DNA from: Fluviicola sp.
Lineage (GTDB): Bacteria > Bacteroidota > Bacteroidia > Flavobacteriales_D > Crocinitomicaceae
Direction of reading: 5' to 3'
Length of the DNA stretch: 64,000 nt
Assembly (NCBI GenBank): GCA_017983675.1
Contig: JAGOAZ010000001.1
Location: 193,968 to 257,967 of the forward strand
Numbering within the stretch: position 1 is the first letter of the stretch; the number at the start of each line of letters is the position of its first letter. Positions 33,879 through 43,238 of this stretch are shown here, in pieces. The notes below the pieces were generated by a model. That model ran no database searches. It was not told where the DNA came from and worked only from the letters and a program-made list of their open reading frames with translations. The position numbers were made by a program, and so were the translations under genes.

Positions 33879-36800
33879 CAAATCTACTTGAATCCACAAT
33901 AGAAAAAGCAGCCATTGAATGGTTGGAAAATCTTGGTTATACTTATCAACCTGGCAATGGTTTGCAACGCGATTTGAAGAAAGTGGTGTTGGAGGATGAA
34001 TTGCTTTCATATCTCACAAAAACATATCCAGAATTGCCTGCAACAGCGGTGAACGAAGCACTTGCGCAATTCACGCAACAAACAGGAATGGATTTGCATT
34101 ACCGCAACCGTGAGTTTCATTTAAAATTATCCAAGGGTATTTCTGTAACGTGGAAAGATGCAGACGGCAAAGAAAAAGCAAAACACATTTACCCAATCAA
34201 TTACGATGCACCTGAGCTTAACAGCTTTATTTGTTCCAATCAAGTAGTCATTTTAGGAAAAAATAGACGTATTCCCGATTTAATTATCTTCATCAATGGC
34301 TTGCCCTTGGTTGTTTTTGAATTCAAAAACATGTTTGACCAAGAAGTGGGCGTTGAAAATGCACATACACAATTGGCGCACTACGCTTTAGACATTGCCC
34401 AATTGTTTGATTACAATACATTCACCGTTATTTCGGATGGACAAGAAGCGCTGCACGGCATGTACAATGCTTCGCTAAAATGGTTTGCTCCTTGGAAAAG
34501 TACCAACGGTGTCAACTTAGAACAAGACCAAGATTTGCAATTGGAAACCATGATAAATGGCTTGTTTCCAAAAGCAACCTTATTGAATTACATCAAGAAT
34601 TATATTTTCCACGAAGACCACAACGGAAAAATCATCAAAAAAGGTGCGAAATACCATCAATATTGGGGAATCTCTGCTGCTGTAAAAAGCGCCACAGAAA
34701 ATATAAAACCAATCGGCGAAGGTCGTTTGGGCGTTATTTGGCACACACAAGGTTCTGGAAAAAGTATTTCTATGGCGATTCTTACTGGTATATTACGCCA
34801 GTTGCCCGAAATGAAAAACCCAACCATTGTAATCCAAGTAGACCGCAATGATTTGGATCAGCAGTTGTATGAATCTTTTGTGTTGTGCAAAGATTTAGTA
34901 GGCGAAGTAAAACACGCCGAATCAACCGATGATTTGCGTGCATTGCTAAGCTCTGATGGTGGTGGTGTAATATTCACAACGATTGAAAAGTTTAGACTAA
35001 AGAAAAACACTTCGGGGACTGATTCAAAGTCTTCGGGGACTGAGGCACTCGAAGCCCCCGAAAATGTTCACCCAATCCTATCCGAACGCTACAACGTCAT
35101 CGTTTTAGCAGATGAAGCACACCGCACACAATATGGATTCAACGAAGGCGGTTATGCGCAAAACTTACGACGTGCGTTGCCCAACGCATCCTTTCTTGGA
35201 TTTACAGGAACGCCAGTTGACGGAAAAGAGGCCGATACAGAATTAGTTTTTGGTAAAACAATCCATACTTACGACATCAAACAAGCTGTTGAAGATGGTG
35301 CAACCGTTCCGATTTATTACGAACCAAAAATGGTTCCGTTGAATATAAAAGCTAAATTTCTAAAAGATTTAGAAGATATCCGCGAAGAAGAAGAAGCAAC
35401 TAAAAATATTGTTTGGGCCGCTATCGAAGATGCAGCTGGTTCAGCAGATCGTGTGGCAACAATTGCCAAAGAAATTTTAACGCATTACAACGCACGCATC
35501 GAAACCTTGGATGGAAAAGCAATGGTTGTGTGCATGAGTCGCCGCAATTGTGTAAAGATGTATGACGCATTAACCGCTTTACCCAATTGTCCAGAAGTTG
35601 CGGTTATCATGACAGGTAACATTTCAAAAGATCCTGTGGAATGGAATCCTCATATCCGCACGAAAGAAGCCATGGAAGGTATTAAGAAACGTTTCAGAAC
35701 GCCAGAAGACCCCTTGCAAATTGTTATTGTGCGTGACATGTGGCTAACAGGATTTGATGCGCCATGTATTCATACCATGTATGTGGACAAAGTCATGAAA
35801 GGCCACAACTTAATGCAAGCAATTGCACGAGTAAACCGAGTTTTTGAAAGCAAGCCATCTGGTTTGGTTGTTGATTTCATTGGAATATCAGGATTTTTAG
35901 CAGAAGCAACCAAGAAATATACAGCAGGAGGAGGCGAAGGTGAACCAACGTTTGAATTGGAAACCGCAGTTGAAATGTGCTTAGAGCAATTGGGTACTTG
36001 TAAAGAATTAATTGGTGGATTTGAAATTGATTCATTGAAAAAAAATTCGTCATCAGAAATGATCAAATGGTCGAACAAAATAGTCAATGATATTTTGAAA
36101 AACGATGAATCAACGGATGCCTATTTAAAAGAAGAAAAGAAATTGAGTGAACTGGTCGCTATGACAAGTTCTGACCCAAGAATTTGGGATATATTAGACG
36201 ATGTAAGTATTTTACAGAAAATCCGCCAAGCCGTTCGCAAGATAAAATTTCCTCCAGGAATCGAACGTTCAAAAGTGGAAGTCATTCGCGATTTAATCAA
36301 TCGTTCTGTTGGCGCAAATACCATCGTCGATTTGGCTCAAATGTACAATTTAGAGAAAATTGACATATCAATAGTCGATGACAAGTTTCAAGCAATTGTG
36401 AAAGAAAAAGGCGATGAAAACATCAAAATAGAATTGTTACGACGTATCTTAAACGATGAAATCCGTATTCGTCAATTGAAAAACCGTCGCAAAGCTACAA
36501 CGTTGAAAGACGAATTGGATAAAGTTTTGAGTCAATACCACAAAAACAGTATGGATTCGATTGCAACCATCAAGCACTTAATTGACCTTGCCAACGAATT
36601 CCGCAACGAAGACAAGCGCAGAAAAGAACTTGGCTTAGACGAAGAAGAATTGGCTTTTTACGATTTACTTTCCGCAAAAGAAAGTTTAATCAATAAGCAG
36701 GGTCCAATTCAAGATTTAGTACACAATGTGGTAGCCAGCGTAAAAAAGAACCTGCAACTCGATTGGACGAAAAAGGAAGATGCAAAAGCAGCCATTCGAT

Positions 36801-36916
36801 TAGCTGTCAAAAAAGAATTAAAAGGAATCGTTCCCTTCTCCGAATTGGACAATTTATTAAAAGAAGTAATCGAACAAGCCGAAGGTCAGTTTAAGGATTG
36901 GCCAATGGTGGGGTAA
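33875..36916 (+). CDS. hsdR: Type I restriction-modification endonuclease/translocase subunit
   Basis: 1013 residues. The N-terminal HSDR_N nuclease shows RRIPDLIIFINGLPLVVFEF followed by KN, the PD...ExK-like active site. The SF2 helicase has motif I HTQGSGKSISM (~290), motif II VLADEAHRTQYG (~410) and motif III FLGFTGTPV (~445). Further motifs, including MWLTGFDAPC and QAIARVNR, are intact, as is the helical C-terminus. A short repetitive insertion (SGTDSKSSGTEALEAPENVH) lies between helicase motifs I and II, encoded by a constant-loop hairpin (35032-35062). Its start overlaps the cassette gene stop. Confidence 0.95.
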   Translation: MTNLLESTIEKAAIEWLENLGYTYQPGNGLQRDLKKVVLEDELLSYLTKTYPELPATAVNEALAQFTQQTGMDLHYRNREFHLKLSKGISVTWKDADGKEKAKHIYPINYDAPELNSFICSNQVVILGKNRRIPDLIIFINGLPLVVFEFKNMFDQEVGVENAHTQLAHYALDIAQLFDYNTFTVISDGQEALHGMYNASLKWFAPWKSTNGVNLEQDQDLQLETMINGLFPKATLLNYIKNYIFHEDHNGKIIKKGAKYHQYWGISAAVKSATENIKPIGEGRLGVIWHTQGSGKSISMAILTGILRQLPEMKNPTIVIQVDRNDLDQQLYESFVLCKDLVGEVKHAESTDDLRALLSSDGGGVIFTTIEKFRLKKNTSGTDSKSSGTEALEAPENVHPILSERYNVIVLADEAHRTQYGFNEGGYAQNLRRALPNASFLGFTGTPVDGKEADTELVFGKTIHTYDIKQAVEDGATVPIYYEPKMVPLNIKAKFLKDLEDIREEEEATKNIVWAAIEDAAGSADRVATIAKEILTHYNARIETLDGKAMVVCMSRRNCVKMYDALTALPNCPEVAVIMTGNISKDPVEWNPHIRTKEAMEGIKKRFRTPEDPLQIVIVRDMWLTGFDAPCIHTMYVDKVMKGHNLMQAIARVNRVFESKPSGLVVDFIGISGFLAEATKKYTAGGGEGEPTFELETAVEMCLEQLGTCKELIGGFEIDSLKKNSSSEMIKWSNKIVNDILKNDESTDAYLKEEKKLSELVAMTSSDPRIWDILDDVSILQKIRQAVRKIKFPPGIERSKVEVIRDLINRSVGANTIVDLAQMYNLEKIDISIVDDKFQAIVKEKGDENIKIELLRRILNDEIRIRQLKNRRKATTLKDELDKVLSQYHKNSMDSIATIKHLIDLANEFRNEDKRRKELGLDEEELAFYDLLSAKESLINKQGPIQDLVHNVVASVKKNLQLDWTKKEDAKAAIRLAVKKELKGIVPFSELDNLLKEVIEQAEGQFKDWPMVG
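35009..35062. repeat. REP-like hairpin in hsdR (constant loop)
   Basis: TTCGGGG (35032-35038) pairs with CCCCGAA (35056-35062) around ACTGAGGCACTCGAAGC (35039-35055). A partial duplicate, CTTCGGGGACTGA, precedes it from about 35010. It is in frame and adds about 18 residues to HsdR. Confidence 0.75.
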
Positions 36917-36931
36917 GTTAAAATCAATAAA

Positions 36932-37795
36932 ATGAAAGATAAAGAATATTTAAACAAAGTAATTGAAGCCGCTATTTCAAAATTGAAGGATGCAAAAAAA
37001 CCTTTGTCAGAATTGGAAATTACTTCAGGTATAGTAGGTAGGTTGAAAAAAAAAATAGGAGAAAACGACAAACGACATTCCTCTAAAATTAGGTTTAGAG
37101 GTGTTACGTTTAAAGAAGCTATAGATACAAAAGAATGGACTAAATCTATTCTTCAATTGTCTGATAAAAAATACATACTTAAGGAAGAAGAAAGCATCTA
37201 TTCAGTTAAAGAATCATCTAATCAATGGGATTGGTGTGATGTGGACTATGAAAAAGCTATCGAATATAAATTGAATAATCTAAAAAAAGTAGATCCTTAC
37301 AAATTAGAAGTTCTTGTTTCTAATTTATTAGAAAAAATTTATTCGGAATTTGAATTTGAAGTAACAAAAAAATCTGGTGATTTAGGAATAGATGTAAAGG
37401 GTCATAAAATTGATTCCACAAATAAACGCGAAGCAATTTATGTTCAAGTTAAGAAGTTTAATAAAACAGTTGGAAGAGAATATGCTGATCAATTTGTAGG
37501 TGCTTTAAATGGTTCGCTAAAAAAAAATAGATATTCTAGATTGACTGGTTTATTTATTACTACAGGTAGATATCCAGATTCATTTATTGATAAACTAAGA
37601 GATTCGCAGGATAAATCAATTTCGTTTGCATGTTGGGATGGTACAGAACTATCTCGTCAAATGCTAAAAAATGGTTTAGGAATAAAGTACTCAATAGATA
37701 AAGATTTTTGGAAAAACTTTGATTCGACTGCTGTTTTAATGAGTAATAAAGTGACCAAGAAAAAAACAACTGTTAAAAAGAAAAAAACAAGTTAA
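36932..37795 (+). CDS. Mrr-like restriction endonuclease with N-terminal winged helix
   Basis: 287 residues. The N-terminal ~95 residues (MKDKEYLNKVIEAAISKLKD ... RFRGVTFKEAIDTKEWTKSI) look like a small winged-helix DNA-binding region. The C-terminal domain is Mrr_cat-like PD-(D/E)xK: DPYKLEVLVSNLLEKIYSEF, SGDLGIDVKGHKI (catalytic Asp), EAIYVQVKKFNKTVGR (the Q-x-K variant), then LFITTGRYPDSF. Mrr nucleases cleave methylated DNA or act with other restriction systems. It follows hsdR by 15 bases on the same strand and probably belongs to the same transcript. The Q-x-K active site is common in this family. Confidence 0.85.
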   Translation: MKDKEYLNKVIEAAISKLKDAKKPLSELEITSGIVGRLKKKIGENDKRHSSKIRFRGVTFKEAIDTKEWTKSILQLSDKKYILKEEESIYSVKESSNQWDWCDVDYEKAIEYKLNNLKKVDPYKLEVLVSNLLEKIYSEFEFEVTKKSGDLGIDVKGHKIDSTNKREAIYVQVKKFNKTVGREYADQFVGALNGSLKKNRYSRLTGLFITTGRYPDSFIDKLRDSQDKSISFACWDGTELSRQMLKNGLGIKYSIDKDFWKNFDSTAVLMSNKVTKKKTTVKKKKTS

Positions 37796-37824
37796 AATCA
37801 ATTTTCAAAAATAACCAACAACCC

Positions 37825-38298
37825 ATGAAAGCAAACGAACTACCTATAAATCCGTTTTTAGCCGAACGGATGTACTTAAAAGGGTATATTGAAAGAATGG
37901 GTACAGGTACTGCTGATATTTTGCGGATTGCAGCAGAAAACAACCTGAAAGAGCCTGTTTTTGCTCAAAATGAGGATTTCACAACCATACTCTACCGACC
38001 AAGTACCGACCAAGTACCGACCAAGTACCGACTAAGTACCCCACAAGTACCCCACAAGTACCCACCAAGTTCGGTAGATGTTCAGAATTTATTGAAAGTG
38101 CTTGAAGGTGAGATGAGTAGAGATGAAATAAAAGGAATTCTTGGATTAAAGGATATTAAAAATTTCCGCAAAAACTACTTGGATCCTGCATTGAAGGAAG
38201 GATTGATCAAACTGAAATACCCTGATAATCCAAACCATCCGAAACAGCGGTATTTGTTGACGGTGTTGGGGAAAGAGGTGAAAAGTTTATCCTCCTAA
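37825..38298 (+). pseudogene. Truncated ATP-binding protein (AlbA_2/HATPase_c_4 C-terminal part)
   Basis: 157 residues beginning abruptly inside a conserved region: INPFLAERMYLKGYIERMGT, then GTADILRIAAENNLKEPVF. This is the end of the HATPase-like domain of AlbA_2-containing ATP-binding proteins; the N-terminal AlbA_2 and most of the ATPase domain are absent. A repetitive linker (STDQVPTKYRLSTPQVPHKY) and a C-terminal winged helix (MSRDEIKGILGLKDIKNFRK) follow. The linker is encoded by seven 11-bp repeats. An ATG is present, but the protein lacks catalysis, so I treat it as a 5'-truncated relic. It might still act as a DNA-binding fragment. Confidence 0.7.
37995..38071 (+). repeat. Seven tandem 11-bp repeats
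   Basis: Units of the form CCGACCAAGTA (three identical, then CCGACTAAGTA, two CCCCACAAGTA and one CCCACCAAGTT) run without gap. Because 11 is not a multiple of three, gain or loss of one unit shifts the reading frame of the host gene. Confidence 0.9.
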
Positions 38299-38319
38299 TA
38301 ATTTCCAATTTTAAAACAA

Positions 38320-38637
38320 ATGCCCAACAACGAAGAAATAGACCCAGAAATCCTTGAATACTACCAACGTTTGGCGCAAGAACAACAATTACAGCGGAAA
38401 AGTCGCATCAATCCAACAACTGGCCAATTGGAATATTGGAGTCAGCCACCAGGCTTACCGGGAATTTGGCTCACCCCAGGATTTTGTAGTCGTTGCCAAC
38501 CGTATAAAAAGTACTTCGGTTTATCAGTGATTGAAGAAGAAGATTGGAAGAAATTAAGTCATTTACAGCATGAATCAGAGGAGTTGATGGAAGCCGCAAC
38601 CTCTATGGGCTATGAGCTGAAAAGTTGCGGGGAGTAG
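38320..38637 (+). CDS. Small hypothetical protein with a single CxxC motif
   Basis: 105 residues: MPNNEEIDPEILEYYQRLAQ, then GQLEYWSQPPGLPGIWLTPG, FCSRCQPYKKYFGLSV and an acidic helical C-terminus (WKKLSHLQHESEELMEAATS). A single CxxC (FCSRC) and a lone Cys near the end could bind a metal. No family recognised. It is the last + strand gene of the restriction island, followed by a terminator. Confidence 0.5.
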   Translation: MPNNEEIDPEILEYYQRLAQEQQLQRKSRINPTTGQLEYWSQPPGLPGIWLTPGFCSRCQPYKKYFGLSVIEEEDWKKLSHLQHESEELMEAATSMGYELKSCGE

Positions 38638-38668
38638 GGCTCCAATAGTTATGAAAAAGACACAAAAA

Positions 38669-38698
38669 AACAACCAACTCCTGCTGAAGTTGGTTGTT
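38669..38698. terminator. Terminator between the restriction island and the collagen-like gene
   Basis: AACAACCAACT (38669-38679) pairs with AGTTGGTTGTT (38688-38698) around an 8-base loop, with T-rich sequence after it and an A-run before it, so it may work in both directions. Confidence 0.75.
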
Positions 38699-38755
38699 TG
38701 ATTTGGTGGATGGTTTATATTCGTAAAATGAATTAAAAAATGAAATCCCCTTTTT

Positions 38756-41302
38756 TTAATTAATGATTTTCCATGTTAGGATTGGAGGGCTGGACAAGAC
38801 AAATCCTCCTAGAAATGAAAAAACAGGAAATGTGGTAGTTATTGAATTAACGGATGTACCACCATAAGATCCATCACTTTTCCAAAAAACAGCATTTGAA
38901 ATCAAGCTATTATCAACAGTTGGTAAAGCGCCAATTTTCAAACAACCACTAGGTTGAGGAACGCTAGCACAATTTCCGGAAATTTTAATTCTATATTTTT
39001 TAGTTGGAACAAGTAAAGCGCTCCATCCAATTTCAACTCCTTCGGTAAAATTTGGACTGTTGAAGGGGACTTCAAATAACTTATGTGAAATACTATAACA
39101 ACAACCATAGGTATTATTGGTGCAATACCCATCAAACGATAAATATATTGGCAAACCAGTTGATGTGCTAGAGAAAATCATCGTGTCAATTACATTAAAT
39201 GTGATGTTATAAGAATCGCATCCATCATCAACCGTTGTTGGGCAGGTTGTGGGATTGGTAGTAAATAATTTTTGAGATCCATTGGAACCTGGTACAGCTA
39301 ATTTTAATTTTCCACTTTGAACATCATATACCAATTCCCCAAAATTAAAACCTGAAATATTAGTGTATTCATTGGGATACAATAAAGGAATATTTTGATT
39401 GCCATTAACTCCTGCTGGGCCTGTGGCTCCAGTCGCTCCAGTCGCTCCAGTCGCTCCTGTCAAACCAGTTGGACCTTGCGGACCCGTTGCTCCAGTTGCA
39501 CCTGTCAATCCAATCGGACCTTGCGGACCAGTTGCTCCTGCGGGACCTGATGCTCCTGTTAATCCAGTTGTACCTGTCAATCCAATCGGACCTTGCGGAC
39601 CAGTTAATCCTGTTGCACCTGTCAAACCAATCGGACCCTGCGGACCTGTTGCACCTGTCAATCCCGTTGCGCCCGTCAAACCAATCGGACCTTGTGGACC
39701 AGTTAATCCTGTTGCACCTGTCAAACCAATCGGTCCTTGCGGACCAGTTGCACCTGTCAAACCAATCGGTCCTTGCGGACCAGTTGCTCCAGTCGCACCT
39801 GTCAAACCAATCGGTCCTTGCGGACCAGTTGCTCCAGTTGCACCTGTCAATCCAATCGGACCTTGCGGACCAGATGCTCCCGTCAAACCAGTCGGACCTT
39901 GCGGACCCGTTGCTCCAGTTGCACCTGTCAATCCAATCGGACCTTGTGGACCAGTTGCGCCAGTTGCACCCGTTAAACCAATCGGTCCTTGCGGACCTTG
40001 CGATCCAGTTAATCCAGTTGCACCAGTCAATCCCGTTGCACCCGTCAAACCAATCGGACCTTGTGGACCAGTTGCACCTGCGGGGCCTGAGGCTCCCGAA
40101 GGCCCAGTTAATCCAGTTGCACCAGTCAATCCCGTTGCACCTGTCAACCCAATCGGACCTTGTGGACCTTGTAGACCAGTTGCGCCAGTTGCACCCGTCA
40201 AACCAATCGGACCTTGTGGACCAGTTGCTCCTGCTGGGCCTGTGGCTCCAGTTAATCCTGTCAAACCAATCGGACCTTGTGGACCAGTTGCACCTGCGGG
40301 TCCTGTTGCACCTGCGGGTCCTGTTGCACCTGCGGGTCCTGTTGCACCCGTTAATCCTGTTGCACCAGTCAATCCAATTGGACCTTGCGGACCAGTTGCA
40401 CCTGTCAACCCAATCGGACCTTGCGGACCAGTTGCACCTGTCAAACCAATCGGTCCTGTTGCACCTGCGGGCCCAGTTAATCCTGTTGCACCCGTTGCAC
40501 CCGTTAATCCTGTTGCACCCGTCAAACCAATTGGACCTTGCGGACCAGTCGCACCTGTCAACCCAATCGGACCTTGTGGCCCTGTAGCTCCAGTAGCTCC
40601 TGCGGGGCCTGAGGCTCCCGAAGGCCCAGTTAACCCAATTGGTCCTTGCGGACCAGTTGCTCCAGTCGCTCCATCGACGCCATTACAGATGTATTTAGTT
40701 AAGCTAGGATTTATTTCAGCAAGGTCTAATATACTATTGTTGTTGTTGTCTAATCCATATTCTAAGATGTAACCCCCATTTGAACAGTTAACTCCTGCTG
40801 AAATATTCGTTGTTTTTACAAGCGTGTTTAATCCAGTTGCACCTGCGGGGCCTGAGGCTCCCGAAGGCCCAGTTAATCCAATCGGACCTTGCGGGCCAGG
40901 ATTCCCAGCTGTTTCAGCATACAAAGCATACGGTACACTCATTAACTGTTGCGTACCAAGTATCGTGAAATTAGATCCGCCGTTTACATCGATTCCCATT
41001 TCAATAAAATAGGGACCTTGCGACCAATCAATAGTAGGAAAAGATCCAGAAATGACGGTGCCTTGACCAATCACAACGTTTACGAGTCCAATGTTGGATG
41101 TGGTCGGTGCATGTTTCTCCAAATAAACACTGTTTCCTGTCGCATTATTTTGAAGGATGTTTAACTGTAACGTAATGCTTGAATTGTTTACAGTTGCACC
41201 AGTTGGGTTTCTGATAACTGCCTGGTAATTGATGCCTTGAGGCGCTTGCGCTTGCAATAAAAACGCACAAAACAAGCTGGCAATGAGTATTATTTTTTTC
41301 AT
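38756..41302 (-). CDS. Collagen-like repeat surface protein
   Basis: 848 residues with a signal peptide ([19 protein letters not shown]). Residues ~20-135 form a conserved Bacteroidota N-terminal module ([19 protein letters not shown] ... [13 protein letters not shown]). A first short Gly-x-y block is followed by a small folded segment ([16 protein letters not shown]) and a long Gly-x-y region (~220-640) made of near-identical units such as [13 protein letters not shown], which should form collagen-type triple helices. A ~200-residue C-terminal domain follows, with several Cys and no T9SS motif seen. Repeat length probably varies between strains through slippage. The long + strand frame opposite is an artefact of the repeats. 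Confidence 0.85.
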   Translation of the reverse strand: MKKIILIASLFCAFLLQAQAPQGINYQAVIRNPTGATVNNSSITLQLNILQNNATGNSVYLEKHAPTTSNIGLVNVVIGQGTVISGSFPTIDWSQGPYFIEMGIDVNGGSNFTILGTQQLMSVPYALYAETAGNPGPQGPIGLTGPSGASGPAGATGLNTLVKTTNISAGVNCSNGGYILEYGLDNNNNSILDLAEINPSLTKYICNGVDGATGATGPQGPIGLTGPSGASGPAGATGATGPQGPIGLTGATGPQGPIGLTGATGLTGATGATGLTGPAGATGPIGLTGATGPQGPIGLTGATGPQGPIGLTGATGLTGATGPAGATGPAGATGPAGATGPQGPIGLTGLTGATGPAGATGPQGPIGLTGATGATGLQGPQGPIGLTGATGLTGATGLTGPSGASGPAGATGPQGPIGLTGATGLTGATGLTGSQGPQGPIGLTGATGATGPQGPIGLTGATGATGPQGPTGLTGASGPQGPIGLTGATGATGPQGPIGLTGATGATGPQGPIGLTGATGPQGPIGLTGATGLTGPQGPIGLTGATGLTGATGPQGPIGLTGATGLTGPQGPIGLTGTTGLTGASGPAGATGPQGPIGLTGATGATGPQGPTGLTGATGATGATGATGPAGVNGNQNIPLLYPNEYTNISGFNFGELVYDVQSGKLKLAVPGSNGSQKLFTTNPTTCPTTVDDGCDSYNITFNVIDTMIFSSTSTGLPIYLSFDGYCTNNTYGCCYSISHKLFEVPFNSPNFTEGVEIGWSALLVPTKKYRIKISGNCASVPQPSGCLKIGALPTVDNSLISNAVFWKSDGSYGGTSVNSITTTFPVFSFLGGFVLSSPPILTWKIIN

Positions 41303-41305
41303 CGA

Positions 41306-41797
41306 TTAATTGATTTTTATTAATGGAAAAGTGAAAAGATTGTCAGTGTTGGTGACGAATACCAACTGATAGGTACCAGCAGGTAATGAGGATAAATCAT
41401 ACGAGTGAATGTGCTCATTGATAGTGAAAGCTGCAATCAGCCGGTTGGTGATATCGTAAAGCGTACAATCAAATTGTAAATTATTTTCATTCAGAATCGT
41501 GATAGTCGATAAAAATGGATTGGGATAAATGGCAACACCACTAGAAGCATAGTCCGTTAGTGACAAACTAGTTGTTTTCCATTTCATTGGCTGTTGAAAG
41601 CCTTGTGTGACCAATAAATTAGCCGATTGAAAACTGTTTGTTACAGTTTCTCCAACCGAAAAACTGAGGTGACAAGTGCTGTTGGAGAATGTCGAACCTG
41701 CACTTCCGAAAAGTTCGTTCGCAAAGGTAACTTGCCCGAAGGCAGAAAACGATTGAAAAAATTGGAAATATATTAGTAATCGAATAAATCGTTTCAT
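41306..41797 (-). CDS. Small secreted protein with T9SS sorting domain
   Basis: 163 residues. A signal peptide (MKRFIRLLIYFQFFQSFSAF) is followed by a conserved module (LSFSVGETVTNSF...VTQGFQQP) common in Bacteroidota T9SS-associated proteins, and a C-terminal sorting domain (AIYPNPFLSTITILNE ... LPAGTYQLVFV). The body is short, so it may be a structural or adaptor protein. It starts just upstream of the collagen-like gene on the same strand; the 3-base gap implies an operon. Confidence 0.75.
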   Translation of the reverse strand: MKRFIRLLIYFQFFQSFSAFGQVTFANELFGSAGSTFSNSTCHLSFSVGETVTNSFQSANLLVTQGFQQPMKWKTTSLSLTDYASSGVAIYPNPFLSTITILNENNLQFDCTLYDITNRLIAAFTINEHIHSYDLSSLPAGTYQLVFVTNTDNLFTFPLIKIN

Positions 41798-41879
41798 AGT
41801 TGTGCTGTGATCTGGTGAAAGTACTCAGATGATTCGGGTCGCACAGCCCATAGTTAGCCCAAATTGAACATGGTTAACT

Positions 41880-43160
41880 TCAAATGATGTACTTTTCAGC
41901 AAGTAACCCAAATCGATAAAAGTGCGTTTTATCTATCAATTTTTTTAACTCGCTGAAAGCTATGTTGTTTAAGGCTTGATCGTTTTCTGAATGGCTAATT
42001 TTCATCAAAGTCAATTGATAAAAAAGTGAAACATAAGCAACATAACCAATTTCTACTTTGTTCAATTCCACTAAATCCAAATTGCGATGTGCGCTGATGA
42101 GGTTGCTTTTGTGCCAATTGCTATTGGCAAGTCCAATTAAATAAATGGCATTTGAAGTTTCCGATGACCAAACATCTCCATCAAAGACATCTTCGTAATA
42201 CTTTTCTAGTATTTCGTTCAAAAAATCATAATATTCCTTGATAATTAAGGCAGGAATAACCTCAATCAAGAAATAACTGATTTTATTTGTTTGGCATGCA
42301 TTCAATAGTTCTACTTTGATTTTTTTGAACGTTTCGAATTCAAAAAGCAAGCAAACACCATAATACCTTCCTTTTAATGTGACAAAATAATTATCAAAAT
42401 CAATTGGTTTAGGCATGGAAGATATGCCTTTTGGATCAATCATATCGATATAATACGATCTGTATTTTGCCATGAGTGAAACAAAAAATAGTTCCGAAGT
42501 ATGAGAATTTTTTGGATGCAGGAGAGCTAACAAACGAGAATACCGATCATGCAGATTTGAATAGTCAATATGCAATAATAAAACAACTTCTCTAAAATTA
42601 GCATAGCCAATAAGGGATTCATAAATTTTCAACGCTTTCTTTTCAGAAAGTAATTCCAAACTTGTTGCAATAATTAATCCAAACTTTTGCAGCTGTGTGC
42701 CGTTTATAGACTCAAAATTTAAACTTGAAAAGAGTTTTGTTAAAGTTGTAATTTCCCCTTTTTCTAATTTAAAACTGATGAAATAAGCCAGATAAATAAG
42801 ATTATTTTCATTACTTATCCCGCTATTAATTGTGTCGATAGCATTTTGCGTAATGAGTTTTTCCTTGCGCAGCTGCAATAAATATTGCTGAAAATACCAA
42901 TCGTTGTAATTCGTTTTGTTATTCAGGTAATTGGAAAACGAGTTGTAGCCCAAGTAGTTCGAAAGGCGATTTAACGTTGTTTTGGAGGGAGAGTTACTTT
43001 CCAAAAAACCAAAAAGTCTTCGTAAAGTATTGAAACCTATTTTCGCATCAATGGTAGTTTCAATCTCTTCTTTTAAAAATTTTACGTCGCGAACTTTTGA
43101 AATGTTAATGTTTGATTTCCGTTGAATATCAATCAATAACTGTGAGTAATCACTTTCCAT
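41880..43160 (-). CDS. Hypothetical protein with N-terminal HTH-like module
   Basis: 426 residues. The first ~80 residues (NISKVRDVKFLKEEIETTID, then GFNTLRRLFGFLESNSPSKT and TLNRLSNYLGYNSFSNYL) match an HTH-like module of a Flavobacteriales paralogue family: FLKxxIxxxT, NTLRRLFGFL, SKxTLxxLSxYLGYxSF. The remainder is all-helical and repeat-like (TPR-like), without catalytic residues. It would be a cytosolic regulator or scaffold. It appears monocistronic, about 80 bases upstream of the T9SS gene. The function of the family is not known to me. Confidence 0.6.
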   Translation of the reverse strand: MESDYSQLLIDIQRKSNINISKVRDVKFLKEEIETTIDAKIGFNTLRRLFGFLESNSPSKTTLNRLSNYLGYNSFSNYLNNKTNYNDWYFQQYLLQLRKEKLITQNAIDTINSGISNENNLIYLAYFISFKLEKGEITTLTKLFSSLNFESINGTQLQKFGLIIATSLELLSEKKALKIYESLIGYANFREVVLLLHIDYSNLHDRYSRLLALLHPKNSHTSELFFVSLMAKYRSYYIDMIDPKGISSMPKPIDFDNYFVTLKGRYYGVCLLFEFETFKKIKVELLNACQTNKISYFLIEVIPALIIKEYYDFLNEILEKYYEDVFDGDVWSSETSNAIYLIGLANSNWHKSNLISAHRNLDLVELNKVEIGYVAYVSLFYQLTLMKISHSENDQALNNIAFSELKKLIDKTHFYRFGLLAEKYII

Positions 43161-43238
43161 TTTGGGCTGTTTTTGGGCAAAAATAGATAAAAACCCTGTT
43201 TTTCGACTTTTAATTCAGAATATCACTCAATAATCCCC

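Noticed and set aside
39399..40772. 457-codon frame on the + strand, rich in Pro, Val and Ala (apparent PVAPVAP repeats)
   Set aside because: It is the exact antisense of the Gly-x-y repeat of the collagen-like gene. The minus strand has a signal peptide and normal ends; the + frame has none.
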